Position numbers and translations under genes: made by a program
Notes under the pieces: generated by a model
What the model was told of the DNA's origin: nothing
What the model saw: the letters and a program-made list of their open reading frames with translations, nothing else
Databases searched by the model: none
Source: Nipponacmea schrenckii
Lineage: Eukaryota > Mollusca > Gastropoda > Lottiidae
Assembly: GCA_030562195.1 (NCBI GenBank)
Contig: JAUJPP010000005.1
Coordinates: 40,907,106 to 40,971,105, forward strand
Reading direction: 5' to 3'
Length of the DNA: 64,000 nucleotides
Shown: in pieces, positions 13,401-25,400 of the stretch
Layout: every line of letters begins with the position of its first letter
Position numbering within the stretch: position 1 is the stretch's first letter

Positions 13401-16400
13401 TAAATGATTTTTTAGCGATATTAAAATCTCCTCCTTCCAACGCTTCGTGAGCCAGAACCTCCCAGTCTCCGTCGGTAACTCCTAAACAAGCTATCTTGTA
13501 TGCATCTCTAGAAATACAGAAATATATAATATTCAGTCCATTTTTGTTGATATAACGCCAACTGTTTATACACCAATAACTCTAACCTACAGCTTCTTTA
13601 CACCCACAATATCAATTTGATGCAATTTTTACACAAGTTTACTTAGTCAAGGGCAATAACTCATAAAGTTATACAATACGATAGGTTATAAGATAGGTAT
13701 AATAATAGAAACTTACGTGTACAGTTTTTTGTCAAGATATTGATACATGGGAGCTGATTGAGGGACATCTACAGCAGACATGGCGTAAATATGTAAACAG
13801 AATATCTTGGATCCTGTAAACCCTACAACAAATCCCTGAAATACATAAACACAATTACTGTACAGGAGCAAGAATAATATTCTACCAAACATAGATTTTA
13901 TTTTATGAGGTTTTATAGCACAGCGGTTAGAGTGTTGGTTCTATAGCACAGCGGTTAGAGTGTTGGTTCTATAGTACAGTGGTTTGAGCGTTGGTTTATA
14001 GTACAGCGGTTAGAGCGTTGGTTCTATAGCACAGTTGGTTAGAGCGTTGGTTCTATAGCACAGCGGTTAGAGCGTTGGTTCTATAGTACAGTGGTTAAAG
14101 TGTTGGTTCTATAGCACAGCGGTTAGAGTGTTGGTTCTATAGCACAGCGGTTAGAGCGTTGGTTCTATAGCACAGCGGTTAGAGTGTTGGTTCTATAGTA
14201 CACAGGTTAGAGTGTTGGTTCTATAGCACAGCGGTTAGAGTGTTGGTTCTATAGCACAGCAGGGTTTGAGTGTTGGTTCTTTTAGCACAGCGGTTAGAGC
14301 GTTGGTTCTATAGCACAGCGGTTAGAGTGTTGGTTCTATAGCACAGCGGTTAGAGGTTGGTTCTATAGCACAGCGGTTAGAGCGTTGGTTCTATAGACAG
14401 CGGTTAGAGGTTGGTTCTATAGTACAGCGGTTAGAGTGTTGGTTCTATAGCACAGCGGTTAGAGAGTTGGTTCTATAGCACAGCGGTTAGAGTGTTGGTT
14501 CTATAGTACAGCGGTTAGAGTGGTTCTATAGACAGCGGTTAGAGGTTGGTTTATAGTACAGCAGGGTTTGAGGTTGGTTCTATAGCACAGCGGTTAGAGT
14601 GTTGGTTCTATAGCACAGCAGGGTTTGAGTGTTGGTTCTATAGCACAGCGGTTAGAGTGTTGGTTCTATAGCACAGCGGTTAGAGAGTTGGTTCTATAGC
14701 ACAGCGGTTAGAGCGTTGGTTCTATAGACAGCGGTTAGAGAGTTGGTTCTATAGTACAGCGGTTAGAGCGTTGGTTCTATAGCACAGCGGTTAGAGAGTT
14801 GGTTCTATAGTACAGCGGTTAGAGCGTTGGTTCTATAGTACAGCAGTTAGAGTGTTGGTTTTATAGTACAGCGGTTAGAGTGTTGGTTTTATAGTACAGC
14901 GGTTAGAGTGTTGGTTTATATACAGCGTTAAGTGTTGGTTCTATAGCACAGCGGTTAGAGTGTTGGTTCTATAGTACAGCGGTTAGAGTGTTGGTTTTAT
15001 AGTACAGCGGTTAGAGCGTTGGTTTTATAGTACAGCGGTTAGAGCGTTGGTTCTATAGTACAGCGGTTAGAGCGTTGGTTTTATAGTACAGCGGTTAGAG
15101 CGTTGGTTCTATAGTACAGCAGTTAGAGCGTTGGTTTTATAGCACAGCGGTTAGAGAGTTGGTTTTATAGTACAGCGGTTAGAGTGTTGGTTCTATAGTA
15201 CCATGCAAGTTAGAGAGTTGGTTCTATAGCACAGCGGTTAGAGAGTTGGTTCTATAGCACAGCGGTTAGAGAGTTGGTTCTATAGTACAGCGGTTAGAGA
15301 GTTGGTTCTATAGCACAGCGGTTAGAGAGTTGGTTCTATAGTACAGCGGTTAGAGAGTTGGTTCTATAGTACAGCAGTTAGAGAGTTGGTTCTATAGCAC
15401 AGCGGTTAGAGAGTTGGTTCTATAGCACAGCGGTTAGAGTGTTGGTTCTATAGCACAGCGGTTAGAGAGTTGGTATTATTATTAATAGACCCTCACAAAA
15501 TATTTGTCATTTACAGGACGTCATTTGCCTGGTTATTTCAAGAAAATAGTGGCTGTAGGTTTTGATATTAACTGTGCTTGAAAGTCTGATGACCTTGAAT
15601 AAGTCATCTTCACTCATTATTCTAGACTACTCAGCTGTAAATGATTACAGATAATATGGGACAGATCAATACCAAGAGGTTTGACCAAGGACCAGCTGGT
15701 AGAAAGGATCTTTTACTGTCTACCTAAGTTGTTATCTTGTAAAATCAATACCAAGAGGTTTGACCAAGGACCAACTGGTAGAAAGGATCCTCAACTGTGA
15801 ACTTAAGTTGTTATCCTTGTAAAATATATTTCTTTTCTTTCTTTCTTAGATACTTATTGACCACCGCTGTGGACTAACACTATAAACAAGGGACATGCCT
15901 GGACACTCTTTCTTCACAAACTTATCATTCCAGGTCAGGTCAAATTTTAAATATTTTTTTTCTACTACTCATTAACTTACTCATTTGTTTCTCCACTATG
16001 GAGGGGAAAAACAAACCTCTTGACAGTGGTTGATCCTTTTATTGAACTTGCATCTAAAGGTAGACACCTTTATCTTCATAAATTTGTCATTCCAGTTATA
16101 GTCAAATTTTAAATATTTTCTTTACCCCCTACTACCTCACTCAAGGTATATCTACCTGTAGTTTTTGTTGGTGAACTGGAAAATTACTGGCTTTTATATT
16201 CAGGGTACCATTACCAGAGTAACACAACATATCTTCATACTGAGTGTTCCAGGCAACACTGTTACCATTCGGTTCCTAAAAATATACAGAGAATACTGTA
16301 AGGCTACAAATTATTGCGAGATAGAAATTAATGCCACCTATCCACAATCGCTTTTTTTGTACCCGCATTTTTAAATACATATTCCCAAGTGAATTTTATG

Positions 16401-19400
16401 GAGTTCAAATATGGCTGACATTAGTGACTGGGTGGAATTAAGTAAATAGGTAACTATCACTAAATTTGAGGAGCTGATAAGTAAGCAATGACATTAAAAA
16501 AACAAAATATTTTCACACTTGACTATTCATTCATTAATCACTTTAGAATTGAGGGAAGGGAAGTGAGCAAGCATGATGTAACCCACGGAGTCATCCCTGC
16601 TCAAAACTCAATTATACAAAAACCATTCAAATCTGACTGATAATACTGATGAGGGGCCTCTTGTCAGAAACAGACCTACCTGGAAGAGCAGTTCCTTGGT
16701 GGTGAGATCATAAACTAAAACTGTACTATGTTCATCTACCACAGCTAGTTTGTTTCTACTAGCACTAAGATCTAGACATCGTACAGACGTCTGTTGTTTT
16801 AATAGTTGTATAGGAAACGGATTGTCTGTAAACACTTTCATTATCTGTAATACACAAAATGGAGTTTTACACCCACTGTTCTTTACCTGATTGGGCTTTT
16901 GAATGAAAATTGCAAAGACTGTGGACACTATAAAAGAGATGCTAAGTTGACAAACTTGGAAACCAATTGAATATCACCAACTACGTAAAAATGCAAAATA
17001 TTTTTAAAATGAAAGGAATGGAGTTTTACATCCTAATCTTCTGCACCTAATAGGCTAATGAAGATGGGCAACACCAAGCTGTAAAGAATGAGAGACAAGA
17101 CGGCGGCATTAGCCTACTCTTTTTGTGATTTCCAACTATCAAGGGATCTTAAACGTACACATAGCACCCAGGGATTGGTTTATTGATATATCTGAACTAC
17201 AACCTGCATCACTGACACGAGGGGAAACCAGGTTGAAATTTTTTTTCAACAAACCTGTCCATTCTTTAACCCCACCAGTAAGCCCTCTCTACCAGGGGCT
17301 CCTCCTATTACTTTAATATATCTAATTAACGAATCCATCACCCATTCTTTCTCTTTAACACCTTGAAAAGACAGGCACTGGAGGCGTTTTTCCTGGAATA
17401 TACAGAACAGAATTAAAATCAAAGTTATTATTAACCTTTGACATGAAAATAAGTGGACTGTTTGTGCTCATCTTTTGTTAATGAAATAAATAAAAATAAA
17501 TAAAAATAAATAAAAATAAATAAAAAAATAAAAATAAATAATAAATAAATATAAAATAAATAAAGAAATAAATCAAAATCAAAAATTAAAATTTAATACA
17601 ATGTAGTTCCTGAAAATCTGCAGGGAAACCCCAGACATCTGATTGAAAATTAGAATGATGTAAATTGATACTATCAGTGTCCCTGATACACATACAAAAT
17701 ATAGAAAACCTCTTTACAATCTCTTTAATAGAACTGTTTAGTTTTAGTAGAATTACAGGAACCACAGACATCTGATTGAAAATTAGAATGGTGTAAATTG
17801 ATGTTATCAATGTCTCTGATACACATACAAAATATAGAAAACCTCTTTACAATCTCTTTAATAGAACTGTTTAGTTTTAGTAGAATTACAGGAACCACAG
17901 ACATCTGATTGAAAATTAGAATGGTGTAAATTGATGTTAATAGTGTCTCTGTTTATAACACACCTTTACTATCAGTTAAATAGGCAAATAATATAAAATA
18001 GATGACAGTACCTGACAGAGAATAATATGTTGAGAACAGACAACCAGTAAATTACACTCCAGCTTCTTGTTGATCTTCTCTTTTACTCGATAATGCATAT
18101 CAGCAGAGTCGTCAGAATACAACTCATAGATCACCACACGATCTGGCAACTGAACCTAAAATATGGTAAAACAACTATTAATATATCTGTTGAGTTTAAA
18201 CATCTCTCCAATATGAAAGAAATATCAAATAGGGAAAATAACCAGTTGATGACAATATAAATTGTTGAAATGTTGAAGCCTAAATATCTACATAACCAAT
18301 GTTTGTTCTTCAGTAAATCTAACCTGATATACTTGATATCATTATGACCCAAAAAACGTTAAAATATTTATCACACAGCCCCTAAACTAGATTGACAGGT
18401 ACCGGTTGAATGGAAAATACAATGGTTGCAGATATTTTTACAACTAATAAATAGAAAATTTTGCAGTGACTTGTGTCTCTTGTATGAAAGGGCATGTTAC
18501 ATTCTCCTTAACTCCTGAAAGCTGATACTACCCTAGTACAGAGGGCATGTTACCTTGGCGACCTGATATCACTCAGAGATTGGTTTTGGAAAGTCAATAA
18601 CAAGGCAAGATAGATATGTTTAATATTGAAATAAACTTACAGCCAGTCTATGTTTATAAATAGCAATCTTCTTTACTAAATCTCTACATTTTATTCTTAC
18701 TGTAATAAATAACAAATATATACCAATATAAAGGATATATATACCAATATAAAGGATATATATACCAATATAAAGGATATATATATACCAATATAAAGGA
18801 TATATATACCAATATAAAGGATATATATACCAATATAAAGGATATATATACCAGTATAAAGGATATATATACCAATATAAAGGATATATATATATATATA
18901 TACCAATATAAAGGATATATATATATATACCAATATAAAGGATATATATACCAATATAAAGGATATATATACCAATATAAAGGATATATATACCAATATA
19001 AAGGATATATACCAATATAAAGGATATATATACCAATATAAAGGATATATATGCCAATATAAAGGATAATATACCAATATAAAGGATATATACCAATATA
19101 AAGGAAATATACCAATATGAAGGATATATACCAATATAAAGGATATATACCAATATAAAGGATATATACCAATATAAAGGATATATATACCAATATAAAG
19201 GATATACATATCAATATAAAGGATATATACCAATATAAAGGATACATATACCAATATAAAGGATATATATACCAATATAAAGGATATATATACCAATATA
19301 AAGGATATATATATACCAATATAAAGGATATATATACCAATATAAAGGATATATATGCCAATATAAAGGATATATATACCAATATAAAGGATATATATTC

Positions 19401-22400
19401 CAATATAAAGGAAATATACCAATATAAAGGATATATATACCAATATAAAAGAAATATACACGAAAATAAAATAAATATACACCAACTTCAAGTCAAATGT
19501 GACATTTTCTGTTTATATTTCCAGTGGTTATGATCCTGTTTTTGACAATATAGCGAATGCTGGCTAACTCTCATGTATTATAGCAACAACAATTAACTAA
19601 TTCACTGAGCCAACAACATTCCCACCAAAAATTTAAAAAAGAATTGGTCATTCAGGATGTCAACAGACAGGCAATTCATAAAATAAAATAAAAATAGAAA
19701 TAACACTTAACCATAAACATGAACAAACATGAAAAATTGTCATAATAAATTCTAGAATTCATTTGTAAACCTTGAAGACAAACTTTCTAACAAACATAGA
19801 AATAATAAAATGCTTTAAAATATCAACTTGGAATAATTTCAACTCACAGGGTTGATCTTTATATATTTCACCTGGAATTTTAGTTGTCTAAATATATATA
19901 TTTACTGATAGATTTATATCTAGCTATTGTATCAATATCAATTTACCGATGGATTTATATCTAGCTATTGTATCAAAATCAATTTACTAGAATTCATTTG
20001 TAAACTTTGAGATTTATATCTAGCTATTGTATCAATATCAATTTACTGATAGATTTATATCTAGCTATGGTATCAATATCAATTTACTGATAGATTTATA
20101 TCTAGCTATTGTATCAATATCAATTTACTGATAGATTTATATCTAGCTATGGTATCAATATCAATTTACTGATAGATTTATATCTAGCTATTGTATCAAT
20201 ATCAATTTACTGATAGATTTATATCTAGCTATTGTATCAATATCAATTTACTGATAGATTTATATCTAGCTATTGTATCAATATCAATTTACTGATAGAT
20301 TTATATCTAGCTATGGTATCAATATCAATTTACTGATAGATTTATATCTAGCTATGTATCAATATCAATTTACTGATAGATTTATATCTAGCTATTGTAT
20401 CAATATCAATTTACTGATAGATTTATATCTAGCTATTGTATCAATATCAATTTACTGATAGATTTATATCTAGCTATTGTATCAATATCAATTTACTGAT
20501 AGATTTATATCTAGCTATTGTATCAATATCAATTTACTGATAGATTTATATCTAGCTATTGTATCAATATCAATTTACTGATAGATTTATATCTAGCTAT
20601 TGTATCAATATCAATTTACCGATAGATTTATATCTAGCTATTGTATCAATATCAATTTACTGATAGATTTATATCAAGCATTGTATCAATATCAATTTAC
20701 TGAAGATTTATATCTAGCTATGGTATCAATATCAATTTACAGATAGATTTATATCTAGCTATTGTATCAATATCAATTTACTGATAGATTTATATCTAGC
20801 TATTGTATCAATATCAATTTACTGATGATTTATATCTAGCTATTGTATCAATATCAATTTACGATAGATTTATATCTAGCTATTGTATCAATATCAATTT
20901 ACTGATAGATTTATATCTAGCTATTGTATCAATATCAATTTACGATAGATTTATATCTAGCTATTGTATCAATATCAATTTACTGATAGATTTATATCTA
21001 GCTATTGTATCAATATCAATTTACTGATAGATTTATATCTAGCTATTGTATCAATATCAATTTACTGATAGATTTATATCTAGCTATTGTATCAATATCA
21101 ATTTACTGATAGATTTATATCTAGCTATTGTATCAATATCAATTTACTGATAGATTTATATCTAGCTATTGTATCAATATCAATTTACTGATAGATTTAT
21201 ATCTAGCTATTGTATCAATATCAATTTACTGATAGATTTATATCTAGCTATTGTATCAATATCAATTTACGATAGATTTATATCTAGCTATTGTATCAAT
21301 ATCAATTTACTGATAGATTTATATCAGCATTGTATCAATATCAATTTACTGATAGATTTATATCTAGCTATTGTATCAATATCAATTTACTGATAGATTT
21401 ATATCTAGCTATTGTATCAATATCAATTTACTGATAGATTTATATCTAGCTATTGTATCAATATCAATTTACTGATAGATTTATATCTAGCTATTGTATC
21501 AATATCAATTTACTGATAGATTTATATCTAGCTATTGTATCAATATCAATTTACTGATAGATTTATATCTAGCTATTGTATCAATATCAATTTACTGATA
21601 GATTTATATCTAGCTATTGTATCAATATCAATTTACTGATAGATTTATATCTAGCTATTGTATCAATATCAATTTACTGATAGATTTATATCTAGCTATT
21701 GTATCAATATCAATTTACTGTAATAGATTTATATCTAGCTATGTGTATCAATATCAATTTACTGATAAGATTTATATCTAGCTATTGTATCAATATCAAT
21801 TTACTAATAGATTTATATCTAGCTATGTATCAATATCAATTTACTGATAGATTTATATCTAGCTATTGTATCAATATCAATTTACTGATAAGATTTATAT
21901 CTAGCTATGTATCAATATCAATTTACTGATAAGATTTATATCTAGCTATTGTATCAATATCAATTTACTGATAAGATTTATATCAAGCATTGTATCAATA
22001 TCAACTTTCTGATAGATTTATATCTAGCTATTGTATCAATATCAATTTACTGAATAGATTTATATCTAGCTATGTGTATCAATATCAATTTACTGTAATA
22101 GATTTATATCTAGCATGTTATCTCTGTATCTATCTACTTTGTATAAACAATTTACTGATAGATTTATATCTAGCTATTGTATCAATATCAATTTACTGAT
22201 AGATTTATATCTAGCTATGTATCAATATCAATTTACTGATAGATTTAATATCTAGCTTTGTATCAATATCAATTTACTGAATAGATTTATATCTAGCTAT
22301 GTGTATCAATATCAATTTCTGATAGATTTATATCTAGCTATTTATCAATATCAATTTACTGATAGATTTATATCTAGCTATGGTATCAATATCAATTTAC

Positions 22401-25400
22401 TGATAGATTTATATCTAGCTATTGTATCAATATCAATTTACTGATAGATTTATATCTAGCTATTGTATCAATATCAATTTACTGATAGATTTATATCTAG
22501 CTATGTATCAATATCAATTTACTGATAGATTTATATCTAGCTATGTGTATCAATATCAATTTACTGATAGATTTATATCTAGCTATTGTACCAATATCAA
22601 TTTACTGATAAATTTGTATTATAATATCAGTCGATGATTATTTACCTTTCTGTTCTGTAATAAGATGTTGTATTATAACATCAGTCATGTTATCTTACCT
22701 TTCTGTTCTGTAATAAGATGTTGTATTATAACATCAGTCCAGTTATCTTACCTTTCTGTTCTGTAATAAGATGTTGTATTATAACATCAGTCATGTTATC
22801 TTACCTTTCTGTTCTGTAATAAGATGTTGTATTATAACATCAGTCATGTTATCTTACCTTTCTGTTCTTTAATAAGATGCTGTATTATAACATCAGTCAT
22901 GTTATCTTACCTTTCTGTTCTGAAATAAGATGTTGTATTATAACATCAGTCATGTTATCTTACCTTTCTGTTCTGTAATAAGATGTTGTATTATAACATC
23001 AGTCATGTTATCTTACCTTTCTGTTCTGTAATAAGATGTTGTATTATAACATCAGTCATGTTATCTTACCTTTCTGTTCTGTAATAAGATGTTGTATTAT
23101 AAAATCAGTCATGTTATCTTACCTTTCTGTTCTGTAATAAGATGTTGTATTATAACATCAGTCATGTTATCTCTGTATGCGTATCTATCTTTGTATAAAC
23201 CATGTACCGTACTGAACACAACTTGATAATACGCTATTGAGCCATCTTGACAACCTACAGCCTGCAAGGAGAAAATTAGATTAAACAAACTATCGAATAT
23301 ACACAACAAATAGAAAACTGTGAAGCTAAAGTGATACTGTGTCTTAGAATAAACATAAAATTTAAGTTCTCAAGAATGGTCAATATGAGTATATATTCAT
23401 CAGTGAACTTACCTGGTGTCATAAAGTAACAGAATTCTCTGTCAAATCTGAAACACTCACTAAACTAAGTAATTATTGAAAAACGCTTACTCAATTTATT
23501 AAGTGTTTTTCAATAATCAGTTGCATTTTTATTGATAATTACTAAGTATTTTAGATTAATCAGATTATATAAAGATTCTGTTATGTTATTTATGGCAGCA
23601 ACTGATGAATATATGCTCTTATTGGCTAAGTCTAAAATTTGTTAATTTTATGGTCATTCTGAGTCACAGTATTCCTTTAATATATACGTTTTATATTCAA
23701 TATTAAAATTTCAAAAACTTACCACATAGTTGCCATCATTTCTAACAGCACAAGCCCATACCCAGGAATTCTGTTCTCCAATAACACCCAGTTTAACACC
23801 TTCTTTAGTGTGTAACGAACACTGTTTATTGGCCCCGCTTAACACCACATATTCACCTTGTGACCACCAACTTAATGAACAGGGGTCATAACCCAAAGGA
23901 CGGTCTTTACCAATCTAAAATAAACAGGAATACAGACCACAGTTATTTTAATCAAATTACAGAGCCTTATATTTCTAAAACTAAACTCGTAAACCTTGTA
24001 AGGAGTTAGTTTTCGATTGAGAAATACAAGTATATATTTACGTATAATAAAGAATCAACTACTCAATCACTTCCTAAAATTGATGTAAGAACTTCACAGA
24101 GATAAAGACCCAATCTAAACTGATAAAAATGAAATGAATGGAGTTTTACGTCCTACTCTTCTGTATCTAATGGGCTAATGAAGACAGTGAACTTTTAATG
24201 TAAATAATAATAATATAATGAATGGAGTTTTACGTCCTACTCTTCTGTATCTAATGGGCTAATGAAGACAGTGAACTTTTAATGTAAATAATAATAATAT
24301 AATAAATGGAGTTTTACATCCTACTCTTCTACACCTAATGGGCTAATGATGATGGAAGTCCTAATTGGGAGAGTAGTCTAATGACCAATCTGATGTAGAT
24401 AAAAAGATCGCCAACCTGTTTTCCTGATAGTTGATAAAACGATAATTTCTGTCCCCAATCAGCTACAGCTAATACATCATACGGCTCGTCTCTATAATAA
24501 ATATATCATCTAATTTACGTTCTGATATCCAATCATCTTTATTCACCTGTCCCTCATTACAATCTTTGATTGTTTAGAAATAGCATAATTAGAACTCGAT
24601 TATAGTAGAAAACTTGCTAGATTGAGACTTGAACTTTATCTGATAAGAACATGTGTAATTTGTGTTGAAACGTCATGTGATTTGAAACGTTATTAAAAAA
24701 CTATCTCTTGTGTTTGTATTGTGTTAGATTGACGGACAGGATACTAACTTGCTGGGGTTCCAGGCTAGGGACCAGACGGGCGATGTGTTAGCCCCAGGTC
24801 TCTCAATCTTCACCTTCTCTTCTCCAGCCTACAACAGAAATATTACTGAATTTTGTTTAACTTACTCACAGAAATATACTCATACTGCTAGGTCAGCACA
24901 TAAACTAAACTTGGAGAATATTTTAGATTTAAATAGATAGTAAAGAGGTTTTGTAAAATGATCAACTTTCAGAGTGTGGTTTCTTCAATTCCACAAAAAA
25001 TAAGAATTGTTTGAGAATACAAAAGCTGTTATTATATACTAAAGATAGTATAGTACATATAGTTATTTAATTAATAAAACACTTAGTTTTAGTAGAATTA
25101 CAGGAACCACAGATGTCTGATTGAAAATTATAGAATGATGTAAATTGATGTTATCAGTGTCCCTCATACACATACAAAATATAGAAAACCTCTTTACAAT
25201 CTCTTTAATAGAACTGTTTAGTTTTAGTAGAATTACAGGAACTACAGACGTCTGATTGATAATTAGAATGGTGTAAATTGATGTTATCAGTGTCCTGATA
25301 CACATACAAAATTAAGAAACCTTATTTTTAAAAACTTCTAGTTTTTAAATAATAAGACGTTGTTGAAAATTAGATTGTTAATTCTAAGTGTCTGAAATAA

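Noticed and set aside
13911..15472. Cluster of tRNA genes
   Set aside because: Each unit has only the A-box half; no B-box, acceptor stem or terminator per unit.
18620..19491. Three overlapping minus-strand frames of 177-264 codons with repeated YISFILVY
   Set aside because: They are the 21-bp array read in three frames; the repeat has no stop and its length is near a multiple of three. They overlap an IFT122 exon and look like no known protein.
20273..22637. Small plus-strand frames of 60-76 codons
   Set aside because: All are the 41-bp array translated; stops fall by unit variation.
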